From WSZJ01 sp964590435 (GTDB lineage Bacteria; Planctomycetota; MHYJ01; WSZJ01): DNA of 64,000 nucleotides. The stretch's first letter is position 1. The number at the start of each line of letters is the position of its first letter. A model generated the notes under the pieces. That model searched no databases and was not told where the DNA came from. It saw nothing but the letters and a program-made list of their open reading frames with translations. Of the stretch, positions 18,176 to 27,027 are shown in pieces. The stretch lies in contig CAZPWT010000018.1 in NCBI GenBank assembly GCA_964590435.1, positions 62,001 through 126,000 on the forward strand, given 5' to 3'. Both the position numbers and the translations under genes were made by a program.

Positions 18176-18925
18176 TCAGTAGCGGACTTCCATCAGCATC
18201 AGTCCCCTCGCAGGCGCCACCGGTCCCGCCTGCTTCCGGTCCTTCGACGCCAGGATCTTCTCCATCTGCGACGCGGGCCAGGCCCCGCCGCCGATCTTCA
18301 GCATCGTCCCTGCGAACGTCCGCACCATGTTGTAGAGAAACCCGGTCCCCTCCACGTCGAGCGTCAGGTTCGGCCCGTCCTTCGACCACTCGATGCGCGT
18401 CATCCGCCTCACCGAGTTCTTCTTTGCGTCGATCTGCGTCGCGAACGCGCGGAAGTCGTGTTCGCCGACGAGCACCTTCGCCGACTCCTGCATCGCCTTG
18501 AAATCGAGCCCGTTGCGCACGACGTGTACGAACGCCCGGTCCACCGCCGACCTGTACCGGTCGTTCCGCACGCTGTACTGGTACCACTTTCCTTTCGCCG
18601 AGTACTGCGAGTGAAAGTCGAACGGCACGTCCACCGCCGACGTCACCGACACGTCCTCCGGCATGTGCGCGTTCAGCGCGTGCGCGATCTTCCACGCCGC
18701 CATCCCGCTCGACGTCCGGAAGTTCGCCACCTGCCCGCGCGCGTGCACGCCCGAATCCGTCCTCGACGCCCCGATCACCGTCACCCGCTCGCCCAGCGCC
18801 TTCTCGATCGCCATCATCACCACCGCCTGCACCGTCGGCTGGTCGTCCTGCAACTGCCACCCCGCGTACGCCGTCCCCTCGTACTCGATCGTGAGCCGCA
18901 CGTTCCGCTGGGCTTCCTCCGTCAT
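18176..18925 (-). CDS. truA: tRNA pseudouridine(38-40) synthase TruA
   Basis: TruA makes pseudouridine at positions 38-40 of the tRNA anticodon arm. The 249-residue protein has the catalytic Asp motif GASRTDSGVHARGQVANF near residue 50, YEGTAYAGWQLQ at the N terminus, and GTGFLYNMVRTFAGTMLKIGGG near residue 200. The length is normal. ATG 18925 overlaps the stop of the upstream DUF1232-like gene (ATGA), showing coupling. Ends at 18176 with MLMEVRY. Confidence 0.96.
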   Translation of the reverse strand: MTEEAQRNVRLTIEYEGTAYAGWQLQDDQPTVQAVVMMAIEKALGERVTVIGASRTDSGVHARGQVANFRTSSGMAAWKIAHALNAHMPEDVSVTSAVDVPFDFHSQYSAKGKWYQYSVRNDRYRSAVDRAFVHVVRNGLDFKAMQESAKVLVGEHDFRAFATQIDAKKNSVRRMTRIEWSKDGPNLTLDVEGTGFLYNMVRTFAGTMLKIGGGAWPASQMEKILASKDRKQAGPVAPARGLMLMEVRY

Positions 18926-19149
18926 TCCACCGATCCCTTGTCGAAGAACTTCGCCACGTCCACTCCGAAATACCTCAGCCCCGAAACCAGGATCACCGTC
19001 GCCAGCACCTCGTCCAGGTTCCCGAAAAACGGGCGGTCGTCCGGCAACAGCTCCTTCACCCCGCCCGTCGGATTCATCAGGTACACCGCCAGCCCGATGC
19101 ACACCAGCCACACCACCACCGAGCGCGCCAGCTTCCCCGCATCCTTCAC
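18922..19149 (-). CDS. small DUF1232/YkvA-like membrane protein
   Basis: A 75-residue protein with one clear transmembrane helix (VVVWLVCIGLAVYLM) and then NPTGGVKELLPDDRPFFGNLDEV, which matches the DUF1232/YkvA pattern (proline-rich turn, then GxxDE). The function of the family is unknown. The start is GTG 19149 overlapping the TPR gene stop, with GAGGAGG upstream. Overlaps at both ends place it firmly in the asd-truA operon. Confidence 0.8.
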   Translation of the reverse strand: MKDAGKLARSVVVWLVCIGLAVYLMNPTGGVKELLPDDRPFFGNLDEVLATVILVSGLRYFGVDVAKFFDKGSVE

Positions 19150-20267
19150 TTGGCCTCCTCGAGGACCTGCTCGAGTTCAGGAAGCGCCGCGAGCTTCCGG
19201 CCGGCGCGGAATTCACCGCCTTCCGGCGCCTCGCCCCACGCAAACGCTTCCCCGTCCCGACGCAACTCCATGATCTTTATCGGTTTGCCGCCCCCCTTGG
19301 CTTGATCGAAGACCTCGATGCGGAAGCGCCAGGGGACGGAGTCGAGAAGCGCCTCGCGGACGACGGCGGCGCCGCCCTCGCGCGGGAGGACGGCGACGGT
19401 GATGCGGTCGCCGATCCGCTTGAGCTTCGGCGCCAGCTCCCGGAGTTTCTCCCGGAGCGGTTTCGCGTCGGCAAACTTCCCCTGCCCCGCCAGCGACTGG
19501 ATCAACCCCTCGCGCGCCTTCCAGTGCGTCGGATCGCGGTCGATGGCCTTTCGAAGCGCCTTTTCCGCGGATTCGAACAGCCCGCGTCCCAGCCACGCGA
19601 CGCCACTTCCGTACCACGCGTCAGCGTTCGCGGGATCCGAGTCCATCGCCGCCGCGAACTGGGCGAGCGCAAGGTCGATTTCGCCTTTGTAGTACGCCGC
19701 AAACGCGAAACGCACCATGGTCTCCGCATCGTTCGGCGCCGCCTTGAGAATCGCATCGAACCCAGCGCGCGCTTCGTCCCATCGGCCTTCGTCCGCGGCC
19801 ATCGTGGCGAGGGCCCTGCGCGCTGGGAGATGTCCGCCGGGCGTGTCGGAGTCGGCCTTGCGGAACTTTTCGGCGCCTGGAAAGGCACGGGCGTGCAGGT
19901 AGAGCCGGTCGCCCGGGGAAAGCGGAAAGTCCTGCCAGACCTGGGAGAATTGGGGCTCGGCGAACTGGAATTCCAGGTTCTGCCACCCGACCGACGTAGC
20001 GAGGGCCTGCTCTCGTTTGCTCCCCCAGACGCCCTGGTTCCTCGCCCGGAGGAGCGCCGAGGACGCCTCGTTGGCTTTCCCCTCCGCCAACGCCGCGCGT
20101 GCGGCGGCGAGCTTCTCGGGAGATGCCCAATCGATCTCGCGAAAACCCGGCGGATCGGCCATCTCACTGGCGTCGCCCCCGGGCCCCGGCTTTCCATTCT
20201 CCGGGTCCGCGCCAACAAGAAGGGCGAGGCCGATGATCAGCCCCGCCCTCGTGATGATGTTCTTCAT
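19146..20267 (-). CDS. exported TPR-repeat protein
   Basis: A 373-residue protein with signal peptide MKNIITRAGLIIGLALLVGADP and tetratricopeptide repeats around residues 150-290 (for example GRWDEARAGFDAILKAAPNDAETMV and DLALAQFAAAMDSDPANADAWYGSG). The C terminus is a beta-rich domain. It is likely a periplasmic scaffold; no enzyme motif is seen. ATG 20267 was chosen for the signal peptide. It lies 75 bases downstream of asd on the same strand. Confidence 0.78.
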   Translation of the reverse strand: MKNIITRAGLIIGLALLVGADPENGKPGPGGDASEMADPPGFREIDWASPEKLAAARAALAEGKANEASSALLRARNQGVWGSKREQALATSVGWQNLEFQFAEPQFSQVWQDFPLSPGDRLYLHARAFPGAEKFRKADSDTPGGHLPARRALATMAADEGRWDEARAGFDAILKAAPNDAETMVRFAFAAYYKGEIDLALAQFAAAMDSDPANADAWYGSGVAWLGRGLFESAEKALRKAIDRDPTHWKAREGLIQSLAGQGKFADAKPLREKLRELAPKLKRIGDRITVAVLPREGGAAVVREALLDSVPWRFRIEVFDQAKGGGKPIKIMELRRDGEAFAWGEAPEGGEFRAGRKLAALPELEQVLEEAK

Positions 20268-20307
20268 GTCCCCAAGCTTACCCGCGAGCCCCAACCCGAT
20301 CCCGCCG

Positions 20308-20339
20308 TTCCTTCGACTTTCAACTTTCGACTTTCGACG
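20308..20339. repeat. TTCGACTTT word repeat at the 3' end of asd
   Basis: The word TTCGACTTT and close variants repeat three times just beyond the asd stop. The same words build the palindrome at 21429-21551 beyond the asd start, so asd is flanked on both sides by the same short-word family. Confidence 0.5.
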
Positions 20340-20342
20340 CCC

Positions 20343-21350
20343 TTAAAGCATTTCCGCAATCTGCACCGCATTCAGCGCCGCACCCTTCCGGATGTTGTCG
20401 CTCACGATCCACATCGCCAGCCCGTTCTCCACCGTCGGGTCCTGCCGGATCCGCCCGACGTAGCTCTCGTCGTGCCCCGCCACGTCCGTCGCCAGCGGGT
20501 ACTCCATCTTCGAAGGGTCGTCGATCACCCTCACCCCCGCCGCCGCCCGCAGGATCTCCCGCGCCCGCTCCGCCGTCAGCGGCTTCGCCGTCTCGATGTT
20601 CACGCTCTCGCTGTGGCTCCGCAGCACCGGCACCCGCACGCACGTCGGCGCCACCAGGATCGTGTCGTCGTCCATGATCTTCTGCGTCTCTTTCATCATC
20701 TTCGTCTCTTCGTCCGTGTACCCGTCCTTCCCGAACGTCTCCTTCTTCTGCCCGATCTGCGGGATGCAGTTGAACGCGATCTGGTGCGGGAAAATCGACC
20801 GCTTGAACTCCTTCCCCGCCAGCACCGCCTTCGTCTCCTCGACGCACTCCTCCAGCGCCTTCGCGCCGGCGCCGCTCACGCTCTGGAACGTCGTCACCAC
20901 GACGCGGCGGATGCGGGCCTTGTCATGAAGCGGCTTGAGCACGACGACGAGCCCGATCGTCGAGCAGTTCGGGTTCGCGATGATCCCCTGGTGCGTCTCG
21001 ATCGCGCGCGAGTTCACTTCCGGCACCACCAGCGGCACTTTCGGGTCCATCCGCCACGCGCTGGTGTTGTCCACGACGACGCACCCGGCCTTCGCCGCGA
21101 TCGGCGCGAACTCCTTCGACACCGAACTCCCCGCGCTGAACAGCCCGATCTCCATCCCCTTGAACGAGTCCGCCTTCAGCTCTTCCACCTTCAGCGTCTC
21201 GTTCCGGAACTTCATCGTCTTCCCCTTGGACTTCGCGCTCGCCAGCAGCTTCAGCGTCTTCACGGGAAATTCGCGCTGCTCGAGGACCTTGAGGAACTCC
21301 TGGCCGACCGCTCCGGTCGCGCCGACGATGACGACGTTACGGGGGGACAT
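20343..21350 (-). CDS. asd: aspartate-semialdehyde dehydrogenase
   Basis: Asd makes aspartate semialdehyde from aspartyl phosphate with NADPH, the branch point to lysine/diaminopimelate, threonine and methionine. The 335-residue protein has VVIVGATGAVGQEFLKVL (nucleotide binding), the catalytic Cys in IANPNCSTIGL near residue 129, and the substrate-binding region RVPVLRSHSESV. ATG 21350 gives the canonical N terminus MSPRNVVIVGATG with AAAGG upstream. First gene of the minus-strand run that continues to truA and the glycosyltransferase. Confidence 0.96.
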   Translation of the reverse strand: MSPRNVVIVGATGAVGQEFLKVLEQREFPVKTLKLLASAKSKGKTMKFRNETLKVEELKADSFKGMEIGLFSAGSSVSKEFAPIAAKAGCVVVDNTSAWRMDPKVPLVVPEVNSRAIETHQGIIANPNCSTIGLVVVLKPLHDKARIRRVVVTTFQSVSGAGAKALEECVEETKAVLAGKEFKRSIFPHQIAFNCIPQIGQKKETFGKDGYTDEETKMMKETQKIMDDDTILVAPTCVRVPVLRSHSESVNIETAKPLTAERAREILRAAAGVRVIDDPSKMEYPLATDVAGHDESYVGRIRQDPTVENGLAMWIVSDNIRKGAALNAVQIAEML

Positions 21351-21428
21351 GGAAGGCACCTTTCGTGGAAACGGAGGGATGTGGGAGTGGGAGGCTACCT
21401 TGTGCCGCGGGGGGCGCAAGGGGGAAGT

Positions 21429-21551
21429 CGACGGCGTCGAAAGTCGAAAGTTGAAGGTCGAAGGTGAAAACGGCAAGTACGATCCAAATCCTGCCCGCTC
21501 CGCGGTCGTTTTGCATGGCCCTCAACCTTCGACCTTCGACTTTCGACGTCG
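21429..21551. repeat. imperfect palindrome between asd and the halogenase-like gene
   Basis: The left arm 21429-21464 and right arm 21526-21551 are nearly reverse complementary and are built from GTCGAAAG/CTTTCGAC words. The loop of about 60 bases has no gene. It lies in the divergent gap of asd and the flavoprotein gene. Confidence 0.65.
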
Positions 21552-21609
21552 TTGTCGCGCCTCACCCCGCCCTCACACCCATCGCCTTGCTCCAACTCAG
21601 GACTCTCCC

Positions 21610-22923
21610 TTGATCGACTGCATCCTCATCGGCGCCGGCCCCGCCGGCTCCGCCGCCGCCACCGTCCTCGCCCAGGCGAAACGCTCCGTCCTCTGCCTCG
21701 AGGCCGAGGACTTCCCGCGCTTCCATATCGGCGAATCCATGCTCCCGGCCGCGGTGCGGATCTGGAAGCGTCTCGGCCTGTGGGAGAAGCTCCAGCCGCT
21801 CGGGTTCCCGTACAAAGGCGGCGCGGACTTCGTCACGGCGGACGGGAAGGACGTCGCGCATTTCTGGTTCGCCGATTGGCTCGAGGACGGGCTGAAGGAC
21901 GCCATCCAGGTCGACCGCTCGAAATTCGACAAGGCCGCCGTCGACCACGCGCGCTCCTGCGGCGCCGATATCCGCTACGGCTGCCGCGTCACCGACGTCA
22001 AGCTCCTCAACCCCGGCGTCGAAGTCTCCTGGCGCGACGCCGCCGGCAAGGACCACACCGAACGCGCCCACGCCCTTCTCGACTGCTCCGGCATCAAATC
22101 CTTCATGGGGAAGCGCCTCGGGCTGCGGCGCGGTGTGGAGAGCCTGACGAAGTTCGCGGTGTTCGCGCACTACGAGGACGTGAAGCTGCCCGACGGCGTA
22201 CGCGAAGGGATCATCACCGTCGTCACGGCCGCCGACGCGTGGTACTGGGTCATCCCGCTCGAGATCCGCGGGAAGCACAACACGACGAGCGTCGGCTGCG
22301 TGATCGACCGTTCGGTGCGCGACCGCTGGCGCGGCGACCCGGCCGACCTGCTCGACCAGCTCATCGAGGCGTCGTCGCACCTGGCCGGCCGCATGACGAA
22401 GGCGAAGCGCGTCTCGCCGGTGCGCATCGAGGCCGACTACTCGCACCGCTGCGAGACCGCGCACGGCGATGGCTGGTCCCTCGTCGGCGACGCCGCCGCG
22501 TTCCTCGACCCGATCTTCTCCACCGGCTTCTGCCTGTCGCAGCGCCACGCGATCCTCTGCGCCGAGGCCGTCGACCGCGCGCTGACGAAACGCGGCTCCG
22601 TCCGCGCCGCCGACTTCGCCGCCTCCACCGCCGGCTTCTTCCAGGCCGTCGACACCTACACCCGCTTCGTCCGCGGCTTCTACGAGCACCCCGGCTGGCT
22701 CGACTGCTTCATGAGCCCGCCCACCAACTGGTTCGGCGTCCGCCGCGCCGTCGTCCGCGTGCTCGCCGGCGACGTCCACCGCGTCTCGTTCTGGCTCGCC
22801 GTGTTCTTCCTGTTCGTGCGGATCCAGAAGTGGTTCCCGCTGGTGCCGCGCGTTGCGAGGCCGCGGGTGACGGATGCCCTTCAGACCAGCAGAACTCCGG
22901 CGGCCATGAAGGCGTCGTCCTAG
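21610..22923 (+). CDS. flavin-dependent halogenase-like monooxygenase
   Basis: A 437-residue FAD enzyme. The N terminus has the dinucleotide-binding motif GAGPAGSAAATVL, then FPRFHIGESMLPAA, which is typical of the tryptophan/phenolic halogenase and geranylgeranyl-reductase superfamily. A WYWVIP motif (WxWxIP, associated with flavin halogenases) lies near residue 215, and GDAAAFLDPIFSTGFCL near 295. A C-terminal hydrophobic stretch (VSFWLAVFFLFVRI) may contact a membrane. Whether it halogenates or only reduces or hydroxylates is open; no natural-product cluster or flavin reductase is next to it. The start is TTG 21610, at the right distance before the FAD motif; no ATG is available. Confidence 0.82.
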   Translation: MIDCILIGAGPAGSAAATVLAQAKRSVLCLEAEDFPRFHIGESMLPAAVRIWKRLGLWEKLQPLGFPYKGGADFVTADGKDVAHFWFADWLEDGLKDAIQVDRSKFDKAAVDHARSCGADIRYGCRVTDVKLLNPGVEVSWRDAAGKDHTERAHALLDCSGIKSFMGKRLGLRRGVESLTKFAVFAHYEDVKLPDGVREGIITVVTAADAWYWVIPLEIRGKHNTTSVGCVIDRSVRDRWRGDPADLLDQLIEASSHLAGRMTKAKRVSPVRIEADYSHRCETAHGDGWSLVGDAAAFLDPIFSTGFCLSQRHAILCAEAVDRALTKRGSVRAADFAASTAGFFQAVDTYTRFVRGFYEHPGWLDCFMSPPTNWFGVRRAVVRVLAGDVHRVSFWLAVFFLFVRIQKWFPLVPRVARPRVTDALQTSRTPAAMKASS

Positions 22924-23040
22924 CGACGAGGAAACGGCATTCGAACGGCTTGCGGGAAGGGGCGCTGCCGGCATGCGAGCGGCGACTTCAGGAGCATCGA
23001 AGCCGCGTTCTTCTCAGGGTGCGCTGAGCTTCTCCGGAGC

Positions 23041-23793
23041 CTACCGAATCGCTGCCAGTTCAAATGACCCGCCGCATTTGATGCACGCGAAATACGGCCG
23101 CTTTCGTTCTACAAACGTCCGCAGAGTCGGACGACCGTCTACAGCGTCAGGGGTGAAACACGGGTAAGTCCAGTTGACCTGCCTGACGATCCGATGGCCA
23201 GCCGACATCGCACGGCAATGTGGGCAAACAATCCCGGCTTCGAGGGCTTGAACCATGGAGCGCTCGTAGAGTGCGACGTGCTCCCGAGTCACCTCGTCCG
23301 CTTCAGCCAATTCGCGGCTCATTCGCTCCTTTGCCTTCCAGTCGCACAGCTCGACAAGGTCCTGGCCATCCTGGATCCGGGACTTGATCCGCTCGCGCGT
23401 GGCGATGACGACGGCCATCGCATCATCGCAGCTGAACATTGAGCGCAGGGGCTCCGACGTGCGCCAATTTTCGAGGGGGAAGTCTGCCCAGACGCCATGG
23501 TTTGCGTCCACGATTCGCACCTGCGGCGAGGAGCGCCCCACCAGTGCAATCGCCTCGGCATCGCGATAGGCGACCGCCTCGCCGAGGTCACAGGCAACTC
23601 GCGATACTTCGCGGTTCACCACGGACTCCGAATAAGCACGCCGCCCATCCCAATGAAGGAAGCAACGCCAGTGGGCTTCATTGGGCACGAATCCTCCGCC
23701 CCGTGCCAACCTGTCCAGCACGAGCGGACTTCCGACGATGACTTCCCTGCAGATGAAACACTGTCGTGGGGTCGGTGATCGCACAATCTTCAT
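23041..23793 (-). CDS. hypothetical protein with two zinc-binding CxxC pairs
   Basis: A 250-residue protein without a recognised family. An N-terminal CFIC with HWRC about 30 residues later, and a C-terminal CPHC with CIKC about 50 residues later, suggest two zinc-binding sites. The middle is helical and charged. Base composition is less GC-rich than its neighbours, a possible sign of transfer. It ends 12 bases upstream of the plus-strand side of the purL end and is on the same strand as purL. The 117 bases between it and the halogenase-like gene hold nothing else that I can see. Confidence 0.7.
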   Translation of the reverse strand: MKIVRSPTPRQCFICREVIVGSPLVLDRLARGGGFVPNEAHWRCFLHWDGRRAYSESVVNREVSRVACDLGEAVAYRDAEAIALVGRSSPQVRIVDANHGVWADFPLENWRTSEPLRSMFSCDDAMAVVIATRERIKSRIQDGQDLVELCDWKAKERMSRELAEADEVTREHVALYERSMVQALEAGIVCPHCRAMSAGHRIVRQVNWTYPCFTPDAVDGRPTLRTFVERKRPYFACIKCGGSFELAAIR

Positions 23794-23805
23794 GCCGTTT
23801 CGATC

Positions 23806-26661
23806 CTACCAGTCCATCGGTCCCTTCCACGCCTTCTCCGCCTCTGCCACTCCCACGCTGCACACCAGCTTCCCGCCCTTCGTGAACGCGACCACGCCCT
23901 TCCCCGTCACCTCGCCGACTTTCCTCGCGGGGAGGCGATCGAACATCTTCGCGAACGCGGCTTCGTTTCCCTTTTCGACTTCGACCAGGAATCGCGTGCA
24001 CGATTCGCTGAACATCAGCGCATCGGTCAGCAGCGGCACGGGTGTCGGGACGGCGTCGAGCGCGATGTCGCAGCCGATGCCGCCGGCGAGCGCCATTTCC
24101 GCGGCGGCGACGGCGAGGCCGCCTTCGCTGAGGTCGTGGCAGGAGCGGACGAGGCCGTGGGTGATGGCGGAGTGCATGCGGGCGAGGAGCGTGGGGGCGA
24201 GCTTGAGGTCGGGGGTCGGGGACTGCGAGCCGAGCCAGCCGTGGAGGCGGTACCACTCGCCGCCGCCAAGCTCCTCGCGCGTTTCGCCGACGAGCCAGAG
24301 GGCGTTGCCGGGTTTCTTGAGGTCCATCGTCACGGAGCGGCGGACGTCCGGGACGATCGCCAGCGCGCTGATGAGCAGGCTCGGCGGGACCGCGATCGTC
24401 TCGCCGCCGTGCGAGAACTCGTTGTTGAGCGAGTCCTTGCCGCTGATGAAAGGTGTGCGGTAGGCGACCGCTCCGTCGTGGCAGCCCTTCGCCGCCCGCA
24501 CGAGCGAGCCGAGGCGGTCGGGCTTGGCGCAGTTGCCCCACGAGAAGTTGTCGAGGATGGCGCACTCGGCGGGGTTGCCGCCGACGGCGACGACGTTGCG
24601 AAGGGCCTCGTCGATGGCGGCGAGGGCCATGCCATACGGGTCGATGTCGCCGTAGCGCGGGCACATGCCGCAGCCGATCGCGGCGCCGCGGTTGGAGCCG
24701 AAGACGGGGCGGATCACCGCCGCGTCGCCGGGGCCGGCGTTCGGGCCGACGAACGGCTTCACGACGAGGCGCCCCTGCACCTCGTGGTCGTACATGCGGA
24801 CGATCCACTCCTTGGAAGCGACGTTCCACGAGCCGAGAAGCGCCAGCAGCTCCTTCGCGAAGTCCGGGTCCTTCGGCCGCGCGGGCTCCGACAGCATCGG
24901 CGCTTTCCATTCCGCCTTGCGCGTCCACTGCGGGACGCCCTTGTGGAGGAAGTGCATGTCCATGTCGGCGACCTCGGTGCCGTTGAAGCGGAGCTGGAGG
25001 CGGCCGGTGTCGGTGAATTTGCCGATGGGGGTGGCCTCGACGTCTTCGCTCGCGAAGAGCTGGAGCATCGCGTCGAGTTTTTCCGGGGGGACGGCGAAGA
25101 CCATGCGTTCCTGGGCCTCGCTGATCCAGATCTCGGTGTAGCTCAGGCCCTCGTATTTCAGAGGGACGCGGTTGAGGTCGACGACCGCGCCGCACTTCTC
25201 CCCCATTTCGCCGACGGCGCTCGACAGGCCGCCCGCGCCGCAATCCGTGACGCCGCGGTAGAGCCCCTTGTCGCGCGCCTGCAGCATCACGTCGAGCAGG
25301 CGCTTCTCGGTGATCGCGTTCCCGATCTGCACGGCGCCGCCGCTCATCGATTCGCTTTCGTGCGTGAGCTCGGCGCTGCTGAACGTGGCGCCGTGGATCC
25401 CGTCGCGGCCGGTGCGGCCGCCCGCGACGACGACGATGTCGCCCGCGAGAGTTTCCTTCTCGACCATCGAGCGCGGGATGAGGCCGACGTTGCCGGCGTA
25501 GACCAGCGGGTTGCCGAGGTAGCGCTCGTCGAACAGCACGGCGCCGTTCACCGTCGGGATCCCCATGCGGTTTCCGTAGTCGCGCACGCCGCTCACGACG
25601 CCCTGCAGCACGCGCTTCGGGTGAATCACGCCGGGCGGCAGCGACTCGGTCTTGGCGTCCGGCGCCGCGACGCAGAACACGTCCGTGCTCGCGATCGGCT
25701 TCGCGCCGAGGCCGACGCCCATCGTGTCGCGCAGCACGCCGCCGATCCCCGTCCCTGCGCCGCCGTACGGCTCCAGCGCGCTCGGGTGATTGTGCGTCTC
25801 GACCTTGAACGTGAGCGCCCACTTGTCGTCGAACGCGATCACTCCCGCGTTGTCCTTGAACACGCTCAGGCACCACGGCGCCGCAATCGCCTCCGTCGCC
25901 TTCACGATCGTCGTCTTCAGCAGATTCACGATCCGCTCGCCGCCCATCTCGATCACGCCGGTCAGCGTCTTGTGCTTGCAGTGCTCACTCCACGTCTGCG
26001 CCACCGTCTCCAGCTCCACGTCCGTCGGGTCGCGCTTCTCCGAGCGGTAGTGATCCCGGATCGCCTGCATCTCCGTCACCGTCAGCGAGAGCTGCCCGTC
26101 CTTGCTGATCTTCGCCAGCGCCGCGTCGTCCGCCTCGCGGATCGGCACCACCACCTTCCGGAACGCCGGCGCATGCCCCGCCGGGATCTCCTTGATCGTC
26201 CGGTCCTCGAACGCGATGTCGTCCACCACTTCGTTCGCCAGCGCCTTCCGCGCCCACTTTTCGAGCTGCGGCGAAGCGGCGCCCGCGTAGAGAACTTTTC
26301 GCCCGGCTCGGACGGCGCGCGGGCGGAGGCCGAGGTCGCGAAGGGCCTTGAGCGACGATTCCTCGACCGGGTCCATGACACCGGGCTTGCGGGTGATCGT
26401 GATCGCGTTCCACGCTCCCTTCAGCTTCTTCGAGACCGGGTCGCCGATCGTCCAGAGATCGGTCACGGGATCGGCGAAGACGTTCGCGGCGACTTTCTCC
26501 GCGGCGGCGCGGTCGAACTCGGCCTGGAGGAGGAAGACCCGAACTACCCGAACATCCGTAACTGACGAAAACCCGGCCTCGCGCGCGTCCGCGAGGATGC
26601 CGCGGCCGGCGGGGTCCGCAAGTTCGGGCTTGATGGCGGTTTCGATCTGCCAGACGTTCAT
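23806..26661 (-). CDS. purL: phosphoribosylformylglycinamidine synthase with tandem PurS-like domains
   Basis: FGAM synthase catalyses the ATP- and glutamine-dependent fourth step of purine synthesis. The 951-residue protein has a synthetase core from about residue 210, with TWSEHCKHKTLTG, the catalytic HNHPSALEPYGGAGTGIGG segment and a C-terminal SCHDLSEGGLAVAAAEMA. The first 160 residues look like two PurS-like domains in tandem (IKPELADPAGRGILADA, and RKPGVMDPVEESSLKAL). The C-terminal glutaminase (PurQ) domain of the 1300-residue type is absent, so a separate PurQ is needed from elsewhere. It starts at ATG 26661 and lies divergent to the accA operon. Confidence 0.93.
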   Translation of the reverse strand: MNVWQIETAIKPELADPAGRGILADAREAGFSSVTDVRVVRVFLLQAEFDRAAAEKVAANVFADPVTDLWTIGDPVSKKLKGAWNAITITRKPGVMDPVEESSLKALRDLGLRPRAVRAGRKVLYAGAASPQLEKWARKALANEVVDDIAFEDRTIKEIPAGHAPAFRKVVVPIREADDAALAKISKDGQLSLTVTEMQAIRDHYRSEKRDPTDVELETVAQTWSEHCKHKTLTGVIEMGGERIVNLLKTTIVKATEAIAAPWCLSVFKDNAGVIAFDDKWALTFKVETHNHPSALEPYGGAGTGIGGVLRDTMGVGLGAKPIASTDVFCVAAPDAKTESLPPGVIHPKRVLQGVVSGVRDYGNRMGIPTVNGAVLFDERYLGNPLVYAGNVGLIPRSMVEKETLAGDIVVVAGGRTGRDGIHGATFSSAELTHESESMSGGAVQIGNAITEKRLLDVMLQARDKGLYRGVTDCGAGGLSSAVGEMGEKCGAVVDLNRVPLKYEGLSYTEIWISEAQERMVFAVPPEKLDAMLQLFASEDVEATPIGKFTDTGRLQLRFNGTEVADMDMHFLHKGVPQWTRKAEWKAPMLSEPARPKDPDFAKELLALLGSWNVASKEWIVRMYDHEVQGRLVVKPFVGPNAGPGDAAVIRPVFGSNRGAAIGCGMCPRYGDIDPYGMALAAIDEALRNVVAVGGNPAECAILDNFSWGNCAKPDRLGSLVRAAKGCHDGAVAYRTPFISGKDSLNNEFSHGGETIAVPPSLLISALAIVPDVRRSVTMDLKKPGNALWLVGETREELGGGEWYRLHGWLGSQSPTPDLKLAPTLLARMHSAITHGLVRSCHDLSEGGLAVAAAEMALAGGIGCDIALDAVPTPVPLLTDALMFSESCTRFLVEVEKGNEAAFAKMFDRLPARKVGEVTGKGVVAFTKGGKLVCSVGVAEAEKAWKGPMDW

Positions 26662-26712
26662 GGAAGCGCTCTCTATAAGTCATTGAAGCGCAACGTGTTA
26701 CGGTGCGCTTCC
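26662..26712. promoter_or_regulatory. inverted repeat at the purL start, possible operator
   Basis: GGAAGCGC (26662-26669) and GCGCTTCC (26705-26712) are perfect 8-base inverted repeats that flank the purL promoter region; a third GAAGCGC lies between them at 26685. A TATAGA-like -10 on the minus strand lies inside. A repressor site is possible but unproven. Confidence 0.35.
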
Positions 26713-26838
26713 GGGGAACCGCGGAAGGCGCCCCATCGTATCCCCCACCTCCCACCCTTCCAGCTTTTTCTTTCTCTTGACCCCCACTCCCCCCGCCGCG
26801 ATACCATCCCCCCTTCACTCCACTCAGGGATCTCCCGG

Positions 26839-27012
26839 TTGGACGCAACAAGAGAGTTCGACAAGGCTCTCAAACAGATCGAAAAACGGATCGAGGAGCT
26901 CGAAACCGTTTCGCGCTCCTGCCACCTTGACCTCGCTTCCTCGATCCAGGCTCTGCGCACCCAGGTCGACGTCCTTCGCAAGACCGCGCACCCGGCCGAC
27001 GCGCCCCGCTGA
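26839..27012 (+). CDS. small protein similar to the AccA N-terminal helical hairpin
   Basis: A 57-residue protein read from TTG 26839. Its whole length is predicted helical and aligns with the first 55 residues of the adjacent AccA: FDKALKQIEKRIEELE against FEQPIKDVEKKIEDLQ, and LDLASSIQAL against VDLTGSIEEL, with about one third identical. It ends 15 bases before the accA GTG, so it is translated from the same message. A TTGACC sequence at 26777 is a candidate -35. It may regulate or stabilise the carboxyltransferase, or be a duplication remnant. The start codon is uncertain. Confidence 0.65.
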   Translation: MDATREFDKALKQIEKRIEELETVSRSCHLDLASSIQALRTQVDVLRKTAHPADAPR

Positions 27013-27027
27013 AACCAAGGAGGACAC

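Noticed and set aside
24136..26565. An 809-codon plus-strand open frame
   Set aside because: It is antisense to purL with low-complexity Arg/Val/Leu-rich sequence and no motif.
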